From Chloromonas sp. AAM2 (Eukaryota > Chlorophyta > Chlorophyceae > Chlamydomonadales > Chlamydomonadaceae), in NCBI GenBank assembly GCA_004335635.1, contig QAXH01004635.1:14607-74250 (forward strand): a DNA stretch of 59,644 nt, written 5' to 3'. Below are positions 31,373-43,070 of this stretch, one piece after another. Numbering within the stretch: the stretch's first letter is position 1; every line of letters begins with the position of its first letter. Both the position numbers and the translations under genes were made by a program. Under the pieces are notes generated by a model. It was given only the letters and a program-made list of their open reading frames with translations, made no database searches and was not told the origin of the DNA.

Positions 31373-32750
31373 ATCTGGTTGCCCTTGCTACTACTTTTTG
31401 TAGTTGCTGTGTAACGTCTTCGTCCTGTGAATGTAGGTCTGTGACTTTTGCCTTGAAGCTTCTTTCTTATCCTTGCCGGCTCCAGTGCAGTGTGACTTGT
31501 CCACCTTGGCTGTGACTTTCTCAACATAAATATTTTGTTGTGTTCAGTATGGAAGTGGTGCACGATGAGTGATGAGAGCGACAATCTGTATGAGAGTGAA
31601 ATCTGATACTTAGGCCACCTGGCTTATATGACTCGAGCACCAAGCAATGACATCCCTCTTCTATGCTCTGCTCCTGTATTTCATGGCTGGTTGCCTTCCT
31701 TTCTGCCTTATTCGTTCATGTCTTTTCTGCCTTTGGGCCTATTTCTGCCTTTGCTCCTGCCTTTCTTCTCCTTTCTTGCTCAGGGCAGGTCAGGGCGGTA
31801 CACATCAACATCAACAGTCTCATATCGACTATAACAGTGTATGAGAGTGAAATCTAGCCGAAACCGGACGCGAAGAGTGCAATTCGTAAGAATGACAAGA
31901 TGGAAACAAAGTGGGTTGAACATGGAAAAAGCCTGCGCACTGCGAAGCATCACTGCATGGAAAGTAGTCACAAACACGAAGCATGCCTTGCTGACGCAAA
32001 CTCTCCAGAATACAACGCTGCCAATGCGTTTATCACTTTTCCCTTGGTGATAAAGGTGGTTGAGCACAACCAATGCGAAACAGCAACTAGCCATCTGTAA
32101 GGTGCATTGCTTTGACCACCATTCTACACTCCTGTTTCAGAAGGGCAGCGGCACCTGACGAGTAGCCCTACAGTGATGTTGAAAAGCACTTGCAGTGCGT
32201 TTTGGCCTCATCTAAGTGTCCCGTTTGCCTAGGCATGACACCCCAACCATCAGACCCACAGGTAGCCTGCCCGAGTGCATGATGCGCTGCCAGCCTGGGT
32301 CCAGAGTGGAGACATGAGGCCGCAATTCAGGCGCCAGCGATACCATTCACTATTCCTCTTGCTGGCTGGTGCATTGACATAGTGGCGAGCACGACACATC
32401 TTGCAACGTGCAAATTATGCCATTACCCGTGCTAGCGGCAAGTTGAAGCATAGAAACGTTTTAATTCAACCAGAAAATAATCTGCGCGAAAATAATCTGC
32501 GCATCATCGGTAACCGACAATGATTGGTAACTGCACACAATGAGTTTGGTTTACTGCGCGTTTTGCTGCTGAAGCTTGCAGTACCATGCGACACATGGCA
32601 TAGTTTGGGACATGAAAATGAACGACATGAATGAACAACAGGTCCGCTTTAACAACGTTTGATCGGCACACACTGCTATCAGAGCTGACATCAAAGTGCC
32701 TCCTTGTTCCACACTCAGCTAAACAATCAAGACAAGCTAGACATCTCAAA

Positions 32751-35700
32751 TCAAGCCGGCTGCACATGTGTGTGGATACTGCTCCTCCTCTTTAGCTCCC
32801 AGTCAAACGCAAACACTTCAGGCTCCCCCACGTGAGGCACGAGCCCAGCCCAGGGTGAGGCTGCCCAGCCAAAGGGCGGCATGTCGGGGCCATGTGGGGG
32901 CCCGTTAACCGTCATGGCTTCCAAGCCTAGGGCCATGGTCAGGTTAGCGACCTTGGCGTCATAGCAACCTGCAAGGTAAAGACAATGTCACCAGCACAGA
33001 GTTGTGTGTGCCGCCTGGCTGCAAACATCTTCTACATGTTGCAGGAATGCATCCAAACCAAGACGGGTGGACGCAAGTCAGACTGCTGACAGCATGCGAT
33101 TGACTGTTGACTGTCATGTTCCTGCCGAGTGAGTGCGGGCTTTGGTGAGTGGCAGCATTTGGTTGTGTCTTGTGTTTGTAATGTATTCGCCCACCTGCTG
33201 CACGTGGGTTGGTTTCGTCTAGGTCTCCGCGGCCACACACGGCGTTGCTGCTCACATTGAGTGAGAAGGGATCTGTCTGCAGGCAGAAACGGACCAGAGC
33301 ACACTTGCATCTGAATTACGTACATTGACTACGTCAACAAAAAGAGAACAGTTCGAACACAACGTTAACAAAGACGTACAAGGTGCTACAATACAGTTGT
33401 TAGGTGTGAGGCGGCACCAGTAGACAATCAATTGATTAACAACAAGTGAACACACACAAGCACAGCCTGGTATCATAGCTTACCAGCGCGACACATGACT
33501 GCTGCAAGTACGACATGGCCAAGTCAGACTTGCAGTTCCAACACCTGTTTTACCAACCGTCACTGCTGCACTGGAATATGCCTTCATAGGCCTCTCGCAC
33601 GCATGCATCTTCCCCCACCTGCCAGTTGTTAGAGCGCATGAGGCGCTGCATGGAGGGCACATCCACCACCGAGGCGTGATCCCGCCTGAAGATCTTGGCA
33701 CGCGGGGCAACCTGCCGCAGAGCGCCAGAAACCGCCTGCTCGTACTCTGGGCCGCGTGAAGCCTGCACGTGATGCACAACACAATGACCCATGTGCATGC
33801 AAGGGTGCGACCCATGTGCATGCAAGGGTGCGACCCGTGCGCATGCAAGGGTGCGACGCATGTGCATGCAGGCAACTATCTGGTTTGCATATCATTTTAA
33901 CAGCAGCCCCATGTGCACGCAAGCCAGTCACACCCGCCATGCTTGCCAAGGTAACGAAACGACACCACAACCCACAGTCAACAGAGGTGCGAACAGCGTG
34001 AGCAGCCAGACAAAGATTGTGTGTAATCTGCCCGCAGTGGCTTACCATCGCCTTCACGAACTGGGGGTAGCCCAGGGTTGTGTACGTCTGGGACAGCACA
34101 GGTACGTTGTACAGCGCCATGTACCTGCATGGGCACACATGAGGGCACACATGAGGGTGCATGTCATTTACTTGAAGGTACACGGGCCACGTGGCACCAG
34201 CATGCGCGCTCTGAGCTGTCGAGGACTTTGTGCTGAGCACAGTTGATTGGGTCCTTCGACCCAATCAGTGAAGGGCTGTCATTGGTGTACACACCGCCAA
34301 GGGTGCATCCAGTCAGACTGGAGCTTGCTTGCAATGAGGTTGTTGGTATGTGTTTGGCGAGATCGCGGATACCATGTGTTGATGAATGTCGTGATGGTCG
34401 TGATGCGTTGCTGGCAGGCTGCTGTACCGCCTGTGAAACTCCTGTGGTCATCTTACCCCATCTCCAGTTGTTGGGTCCAGTCCTCCCACCACACGTTGCC
34501 TGGCACCTACACAAGGGGACCACACAGATGAAATTGCATGCATTGTCAGCCCTTTTGTCCAGGTAAACCCCGTCCACAGAACAAGACATATGCGTCATGT
34601 CCGCAACCAGCCGTGTTCATAGCCATGCAAACGAGTGCATTTGAGTCGTGATATTACTCGGATATCCCACGCAGCATCGCCTGCTATCCATGGCATCCGG
34701 CAGGCAGCACTGCCCTACCTGCTCCACCACTGTGAGCAGCCCTGGAGGCAGTGCCTTGCCCGGCTGGAACGCGTTCAGGTTCACCACCAACCAGCTGTTG
34801 CTGCACAGGCACATGCAACACCAGCGCATGCACTCATGCGTGAGCCAGACTCGTGCAACGCCAGTGCATGCATTCATGCAGGAGCCAGACTTGTACAACG
34901 CCAGTGCACGGAAAACGCATGAGCCCAACTCATACACTTTACAATCATGCAACAAAACAGAACATGCTTTTGTTAGCACAACAGTGAGTCTTGCGGGCTG
35001 TGTGCAACGGATGCAAGAAGCATGCAAAGCAAAATAATGCATGGGAGACGGCGCCAGGCCAGGAGCAGGCCGGGTCTGTTCAAGGCAGGGCACGGAACGA
35101 GCTCACATGCCCACTTCAACGTTGAACGTTTCATGACCGTTTCACGCCAGATACTTATGCCTGTGCTCACGTGTACGTTCCCGAGTTGTGTCTCTTGACC
35201 GCCTGTCCCCATGAGGGGCCGTCCCCGGCCACGAACATGGCTATGCGCACGCGCTGCCAACTGAGCAGAGAGTCGGAGTGGATCAGGCCCAGCAGGCTCG
35301 TGTTGAAGATGCGGTTGGTGGTCTGCAGGGGAGACGCAAACACCACAGCAGCTTGGGTATCAGTGTCTCCTAATCCCCATTTTCAAGCCCCATGCCTCCT
35401 ACTTTCCAAAGACTGTAGAACAGTACATCAAATCAGTTAATCAACCCCGTCACCTTCTTGAGTCTCGTACTTCCCTGAGTGTTCTGATGCTGCGGCAGCC
35501 GGGTGATCCCGGCACCAGCGCTCACAGGCTTTTCCTTGCCAATGACAAGCGCTGCTGGCCCTACCCACCTACCCTGCCCTGCCACACCTGTTTATACCCT
35601 TCCCTGACTCTAACCTAATCCTACCCAGCCCTGGCTCACCTCCAACACGACCATCTTCGAGCCCATCAGGTAGAAGTCATCGTCGCTGGTCAGCTGACCG

Positions 35701-36991
35701 TAGTAGGACGAGAAGCCCATAGAACGGCCCAGGATACCTGTAACATACACATACACCCACATACACGCACGCACATGCATGTGGGCATTCGCAGAGGTAT
35801 CCCAGTCAATGACAAATGCATCTGGTAGTGCTGGAAGTGAGGAGAGGACGGACCAGTGATTACGTCACCTCTTGGTGGACTGTTCATGTAGTCTGTGCAT
35901 CTCATCTGCAACTGCATGTTGAAGAATGCCATCCCCCATGGGTGACCTGGTCGCGCTTGCCTGGGTTGGTTAGGGCGAAGTCGTAGTGCTTGAACACCCG
36001 CAGCATGGCGGCGTATGTGTACCTGCGGGCACACAGGGAGCAGCACATTCTGGCTGCCATTTCTACACGCTGCTTGCAACCCTTTCCTCTGCACACCGCC
36101 AAAACCATAAAATCGTGGTAAGGTAGAGGCTGTGCACGGCACGTTCCATGCCACAGCCTACCCGCCACCACCTGCCGCTGTTTGCCTCAGCTTATGCCCA
36201 GGGCCAGCTTATCAATCAGCTTGCTTATCAATTACTACCGTTTATGAATCACAGGCGTAGATTCGTGTGTCCTCTGTTCAAAGAGATGCTCTGGGAAGAT
36301 TTGCAAATGCCATGTGATGATGATGGCAATGATGATGGCGATGATGATGTGCACCGACCCACCCACCATGCGGCCTGGCCCACCCAGATATTGTCCAAGC
36401 CCGGGGAGACCTGCAGCCAGGACAAGCAGTGTCAGGTTAGGGTTCTGCTTGCGCACTGACCGACACCACACCAGTTTCTTTGGCAAGCCTGCCCTCAATG
36501 CCTTGTTAAGCCCGATCGTTTTGTCTATCCAAATGAGCATTGGCGAGCGTGCAACCAGTTGGCAATCCATCAAAACAAAGTGATTCATGGAACAAAACAT
36601 GGCGTAAGCATCGGGTGCACATGTGAGCAATTAGCTTGGCCAAGGCCTCCAAAAAACACTATTGAGCAACACAGAGCTACTCTGCCACTGGCGGTGCCAG
36701 CGACAATTCAATTCCAAGTTCTCATTTTGGCCATCAACACGTGATTTATGTGAAATGTGAAAGGCACGCCTTGTGTCTTGTGTGTTTGTGTGCATGTAGT
36801 TGTGCATGGCATGCAGACACTCTGACGCCTGTGCCTCACCTTGACCAATGCAGAGCACTTATCCCCGGTGGCTAGTTCGACCATGAGCTCATGCGGCGTG
36901 ATGCTGCCCCAGTCGGGCCGCCCGCCCCGCAGCGCCCCGCCACTGGCGCCCCCCACCCACTCCCATGCACGCAACCCCGCGCCCACACCGC

Positions 36992-37032
<41 letters not shown>

Positions 37033-38837
37033 CGTTGTTCCTGGTCGTGCTTGTACTGAATTGAGTCCTCGATGTCGTTCACATCACTGTTGCTGACGAG
37101 GAAGTAAAGCTGTTCAATGCTCAGCGGGGGCAGTGGGGCTGCGCCCACAGCGGTGCGTGCGGGGTCGGCGTTGAGGACGGAGGCGCGCGCGTTGTACCCC
37201 TGATACCACACAGTAGGTGAGGAGCGACTGTAAATCAATGAGAACCGTATGTCTGCCTCCGCCACGTCCCCAACCCTGCCCCTTTGCACCAACCATCCCG
37301 CCACACTGCTGCATGTGGTGTTCAAAACGAGTCCTTTCACAACATTCTCACATGCTACATGGTCTACATTCGACGATGACATTATCGCTTTGCATCCTGC
37401 TACCAGTGAGCTTGCTTGGCTTACTAGTTGTTAGGCGCGTAATTCTTGATAAGATAATGTGTCTAGCTGCAGTATACCGTGGGTTGCATCATGACATGCC
37501 ATACAACAATGTTGATGACATGAAACACCCTCCCCACTGCCTCTCCTACCTCGACCAACCCGTTGAACTGCTGCATGAGCAGCCTCAGCGCGTCCCAGTA
37601 GGCATCCCCCTGTGTGGCCGGGTCCCGGGCCTGCGCCCGCATCCACTGCTGCTGGGCAGACAGCCACTGCATGGGCTCGGGGGAAGTGATGTTGAAGAAC
37701 CGCCAGATGTTGAAGTAATTCTGGGCTATGCGCTCTGTGAGTGGAAGCAAACATGGTGTCTTGCAAGTGAAGAGGTATTGATCGACTTAACCAAGGGAAG
37801 TGAGGCGAGATCAGTGACACCTGCGAGGGCAGACTGGACCGGGCAGCCAACAGACTAAACATCGACTGGAAGCTGGGACTGCCCAGCTGCCTTCCTGCCA
37901 CATCAAATACGGCGAAATCAGGACAGACATAGGTGGGCGTATGATGGCTTGCACCTCCAAAGACGTGTACATCAGGAGTCAGATCTGTTCTCCGTTCCCG
38001 GCCCCAGCAGATGTGTAAAGAAAGAGACACCAGGTCCGTTCTCTGTTTCCACCTGCCAGACCAGCCCCAGCCCACCTGCTGTCGCCCAGCCCTCCAGGTA
38101 CCCTGCCACATGCATCTGAGCCTCGTCGGTTTCTTTAGCCCTGTGGGAATCACGTGGACCTGTCCACACCTCCAGGTGGCCCACATTTGAGGGCGTGTCG
38201 GCCCCGTCAACAAACACGGCTTCGCCAACGGCGTCTGAAGGCAAAGGCAGGCAGGTGCACGTGGGCCACACTGGCTTGGATACACTGGCTTGGATACACT
38301 GGCTTGGATACACTGGCTTGGATACACTGGCTTGGATACACTGTGCTTTCAAGGCAGGGCGTCAGCACACTTTCATACGAGCTGTATGTGGTAGGCAGCA
38401 CTGCCACTGGAAGGAATGTGAGCTTGCCGTGGGCTTCAAAGATCCACTACATTCGTAGTGAAAAACTGCAACTATTGCGGCTGTGGCCAGTGCTTCAGGT
38501 TCAGAGCCCAAGGTCGCTAGCTGCCACAGCTGTGTGACGCTTGTTGTAGCCACACCCTGGTGTGTGTCCAAGGGATCGGCCGAGTCATGCTGTCGTATGT
38601 AATCGAGTCAAAGGAGGTCACACCTGCATGACCCAGGCCAACAATCTTGAGCGAACCGTCCGGCCTGCGAAGTGCGCTGAAGCCCACATGGGGTGCGTCT
38701 GGCACAGCATGTGTCCTGACGGTTCGTGGCCTGTCTTGGACATTCACGGCTGAGACATGGGCGATGAAGGAGGCAGAAATGATGACACCCAACAGCACTA
38801 GAACCCTCAGACCCTGCGGGCAGACCGTGCATTGCAA
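32751..38837 (-). CDS. Phospholipase B-like protein (PLBD/LAMA family), lysosomal-type N-terminal-nucleophile hydrolase
   Basis: Fourteen exons, minus strand: 38837-38624, 38234-38076, 37734-37550, 37199-36840, 36410-36367, 36022-35961, 35737-35640, 35322-35171, 34800-34719, 34506-34457, 34124-34046, 33762-33619, 33276-33195 and 32968-32751. All are in phase; 642 residues, slightly long for the family. It has a signal peptide (GLRVLVLLGVIISASFIAHV). Family blocks are HVAGYLEGWATAERI, GDKCSALVK (expected nucleophile Cys), WYTYAAMLRVFKHYDF, GFSSYYGQLTSDDDFYLM, VVLETTNRIFN, NSGTYTNSWLVVNLN, YTTLGYPQFVKAM, KIFRRDHASVVDV, SMQRLMRSNNWQ, and GGCYDAKVANLTM. Such proteins are synthesised as precursors that self-cleave before the Cys. 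Odd points: a pure (CAG)13 Gln tract plus Gly-rich insert just before the Cys; VGQAAW where relatives usually have a His (AHxxW); and a GC-AG intron after exon 6. Confidence 0.92.
33788..33872. repeat. 23-base tandem repeat in a PLBD intron
   Basis: Nearly four units of the form cccatgtgcatgcaagggtg with cga between them, in the intron between exons 11 and 12 of the phospholipase B-like gene. Confidence 0.9.
36993..37031 (-). repeat. (CAG)13 coding repeat (poly-Gln)
   Basis: Thirteen uninterrupted CTG on the + strand read as thirteen Gln codons in exon 4 of the phospholipase B-like gene. They sit between QEQR and GGVGAG. Confidence 0.95.
38269..38342. repeat. 14-base tandem repeat in a PLBD intron
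   Basis: Five perfect units of cactggcttggata in intron 1 of the phospholipase B-like gene, about 35 bases upstream of the exon 2 acceptor. Confidence 0.95.
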
Positions 38838-40727
38838 TCAGGACAGCTGCTGCAGGGCTGCTGGAATACGGTGTGATTGCATTGGAAAGATCCGAGGCAA
38901 TGAAATGCAAAGGGACCAGTTGGCTTCCAGGCCAGAATCCAGGGTTGTGTTTTTGAAACTTGTGCGCCAAGTCGAGATTGGTACAACAACAGGTCAGGAT
39001 ATCTTGCACAATCGAACATGTGTGCTGAACATCTTAAACCATATTTTTGATTCCTAGGCAAGCCAGAGTTAATCATAGGTTTGATCAGCCCACCTGCGTA
39101 TTACCGTGGCTGACCGCCATCATAAGAAATTGCTTTCGTCGGACAGCTGCTGCTCAAGATGAATCGCTTTACCAGCTTCTTGGACTGTGAATCCAAGCAG
39201 CTAGTAAGGCGAGCTCAGGCTATTGTGCTCGCCAGGTCCCTGCTATATGGCTATATTGTATTAACAGCGAGCAGTGCCAGGCGCCATCTGCAGAATCGCG
39301 AGCGTCTGGCTGTGAGTGTGACAACGTGGTATGACAACGATAACGACAAACCTAACGACACGGCTTGCAAAATCACGGCTTGGTGGACTCTGAGCGAGTG
39401 GCAGCATTTGGGTTACAAAGTTTTCAGCATCTGTGTTGGATGCCGGGCCCGTAGGCCTTCCTGACGGCTGAAGCTAGTGAGAGGTCACTGCTGCCATGCC
39501 GGCAACTCGACAGGCGGAGCAGCTGCAGCTGCGTCGGGCTTTGCTTGACGGTGACATCAGGTGTGTGTGCATTTGCTCCAGAACGAGGCGAGACAAACCC
39601 TAGGCAGCTGCTGAACTTTGGGCAGCTGCTCTGGGGTTTTGTGTTGGTGCAGCACGAGCGGCAAGGCCTCAAATTTGCGCCTGATTATGTAGGAAACCAT
39701 ACATGCTGAAGCCGTCACACACCGTGCCTAGCTGTCTGCCATCAATTGCCTTTGCATCACCAATTCACCCTGCCACGTTATACCGAGCTTTGTCTCTGTG
39801 TTGTTCATTTGCATCATCGCTAAACGGATCCGCACCCGCGCATGGTCTGCCCATCTGCACCGTTAGCTGACGCTAGGGTAAATGGCATCGCCAACCCTCA
39901 TAGGGTAGATGAGATTGGCACTAGTCACACCACAACAACTTTTGAGCTACAGTGATATGGCGCTCAGTGCCTTATGCAAGAGCCTCATTGGGTCCCTTTC
40001 ACAGACTTTACAGGTTCAGCTGTTCCAAATTGTAGGTTCACGATACGTATCACTGCACGCAGCAAGCTGCTGTGCCCTAACCTCCCAATGCTGTTCCACT
40101 TCGTAACAGCATGCCACACCTTGTAACAGCATGTGGCTGCCTCTGTGTACCGTTTCCATGCAGGTCTGTTCAACTACTGCTGCGGCCGCCTGCGCCCCCT
40201 GGCGGTTGGTTCAGTTGTGTGTCCTGGCGATCCTGGTTGAGCAGACCCAGAGCAGGAGGCGCTCGAAAGGTAGATTTATACAGCGGCAGGCGTGTCAGGC
40301 CAAGGCATGCAACACGGTGATGCCTTGACTGTGTGAACTAACTGTTCATGAAGGGTCATACAGTGTCCGATGTCCTGACTTTCCTGCCTGGACTGGCATG
40401 TGAAGCAGGTTCATTAAGTTAGTTCGTACCTGCTTGCACCAAGCTGTAAAAGGGAGCTGTTGTTTGCCCTGCTATTGCCTCCCAGCATGATTATAGACTG
40501 ACCGAGTCTGCTGCTGTTGCGAATGATAGGGCTGAAGAACAGATTGGCATTGGCAGTCAACTTAGAAGAGCTGACAGTGACAACTGAAGTCCAGACTGCA
40601 AGCTGTGGTGGACAGCCCCTGGTCTGCCCTGCCTTGGCCCTGCCTGAGCTGACAAGGGCAGGGCAGAAGGTGGATTTGTGAGATCCCCGCCCTCAGTCTG
40701 CCCTGCTGTCCCCTGCCCCGCGGCCAG
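38838..40727. other. Divergent intergenic region, probably with the 5' exons of the RBR ligase
   Basis: It lies between the start of the minus-strand phospholipase B-like gene and the first sure exon of the RBR ligase. An exon-like stretch at 40164-40269 (acceptor ccatgcag, donor aaag|gtag) would join in phase to 40728, but its translation (SVQLLLRPPAPPGG..) is not recognisable. An ATG at 39159 is followed by a phase-0 donor at 39204, also unproven. Confidence 0.35.
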
Positions 40728-43036
40728 GCCACCGCCTCCCTGGACTGGCTGTACGAAGATGACCTGGCCACGCCGGCCATGGGCTACCTGGCAGCGGGCT
40801 CACTCATCAGCTTGGCCAGAATGCCAGGTGAGCAGGCCATGACACGCTCCAAGGCAGCAAGTCAACATGCTGCATGCAGCCACAGTTAAGTGTTGAAATT
40901 CTGGTCAGGCCTGTGCAGTTAGCCGGCTTGGTTGAACTGGTTGTGGTCACTGGTGAGGCCGTGTCTAACCCGGCCCCTGACCGTCAGAACCACAAATGTC
41001 TTTCTTCAGGGCAGGCAGGCAGCAGGGCGCATAAGCTGGTAGCAGAGCCACAGGCACACACATGTGAGATGCGGGGCTGGGCTGCTCAGGGCACATCCAA
41101 GCTTCGTCCAAACCTTTACTGTTCACCATGCCCTGTCACAGGCTCTCCCCATGCGCTCCCCTACACGCTGGACCTGGGCAGTGCCACAGCGGGTCGGCGC
41201 CTGGCGGTGCTGCGCTGGCTGCTGGACCCAGAGCAGGCCGACCTCTGGCCGGACATGCACCTGGACAGGGTGAACCACAAGTGAGGCGCTGGTGCCGGTC
41301 ATCCTCCACCTTGCTTGCTGTGTTCAGGCGCACGAATGCTTGTGTCAGGTTGTCTGGCAGCGCACTGTTGAGTTAGGACAGCAGCGATTCATTCTACAGC
41401 GCCGCAACGTTGAAGAGGCATGACCGATGCGAGGGTGATGTGGTACTTGACACATACACTACTGCCATGCATACCTGGCCGCAATCATTGTCTCTGGGGC
41501 ATCCGTGCTGTTTCTTTATCACTGTCATGCTCTTAGGGTACTTGAAGATAGTGATCAAGTTAATCCTGATGCGTTACCTCTGGCTGCTAGTTCACCACAC
41601 TTATGCATGGTACAGTGAGTTTGTGTTTGTGCTTTGTTCAGGTCCCAGAGCATCTTCCACTGTTTCATGCTGAACGGCGGGAACCTGGATCTGCTCCAAG
41701 AGCTGCTGGCTTGGTGGATGCGACAGCAGCAGCAACAGGAGCAGCGGCAGAAACAAAAGGAATTCGAACAGGAGCAGCTACAGCTACTTCAAGTGATGCA
41801 AGTAACGAATGCAGAGGAGATGGCGGATGCTCAAGCTTTCCCAGAACTAGCTTTGGCCATGGACTTGACCAACATGGTCACGTCACAAGGTCCAGATGGA
41901 GAGCTAACTGCTGGAAGAAGAAGCGACCACCTGTCGGCCACTGCCAGCCCCAGCCCACCCCTCCAGCACCAGCAGCAGCAACAGCCGGAGGCAGGGGCAG
42001 GTTGGGACCAGTCAGCCGTGCAGGCGGCGCAGGACAGCAAGATGTTCCAGTTCCAGGCGCTGCCGGTTCGGGCTGAGGGCTCGGTCAGCACGGTGCCTGC
42101 CCTGTCATGTGTGCTGTGTGTCAGGGACGACCAGGACAGGTGGGCAGGACTGATAGTGTGTGTGAGACGTTACACATCTGGGCAATCAGACGTTGCTCTC
42201 AGGCGCTCTGTATCAAGCGCTTGCGTGAAGCAATCACCCAGGAGGACGACCAGCTTGACCAAGCACAAGTGGCCATTATCTGGAACTCAGGCGGACTTTC
42301 CCCAATGGAGGCTCGAAACAAATGAACGACGGGGTGTTCAGTCTTGTTTTGGGTGGCCTCCTGAGTTCCAGATAATGACCTCCATTGGGGAAAGTCCGCC
42401 TTCGCCCCCCTAAACAGGTCCTGATGGGGTCAATGAGGGGTCCATTCGACAGCTCTTAATGAAGGGGTTACAACGCTGTAGCTAACTTGCACATTCTGAC
42501 CAGGTGACATGCAGCTGCTGACCTGAAAAATTGGCTTGAAACAGCTGCAACTGACAGCAACCGACTGAAAATGGCAGTATTTTGCATTGAATCTGTATTA
42601 TCGGGCAAAACGCTGCGACAATACGACTGGAGTACTCGCGCCCAGGCCGGCACGGCTGAAGCAACCGACACAGCTGCCGCACTGCCGTCCCTGTGGTTCC
42701 CTGTGGAGACTCATCATCTTTCACAACCCAGATCAACACCACACCCCTGAAGCCGATGGGTGGTGGCATGCACAACCAATAACTGGTTGCAGACACTGCT
42801 ATCCGAGCTTGCACAGTGACCTGATGAAGATCACACATGAGCCAGGCACAGCAGAACAAACGAGGCCATTGGGCATGTTATTCATCGTGGGGCGATGCAG
42901 TGGCTGACAGTCCTGGCCCTGGTCCTGACCCTCACTGCTCTTCGCCCTGCTTTTGGCCCTTGCCTGTGTTGGGCAATGGCCTGTTGTGCTGACCCTGGCC
43001 CATATATATAATAATGATATATAGTAATGATGATGA

Positions 43037-43070
<34 letters not shown>

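Larger units (their letters stand above)
29237..32750. other. Repeat-rich, gene-poor stretch
   Basis: It contains repeat B copy 2, repeat C copy 3 and the inverted copy of an EGF-gene exon at 31219-31372. A stretch at 29795-29830 (ttgtgtcggaactcctgtg, then gttagagcgagag) recurs in similar form at 50706-50752. The 22-base sequence tgtatgagagtgaaatct plus flanks occurs at both 31587 and 31838. No intact gene is recognised. Confidence 0.5.

Noticed and set aside
33788..33872. CRISPR-like regular repeats
   Set aside because: The units are tandem with no unique spacers, and they lie in an intron of a eukaryotic gene.
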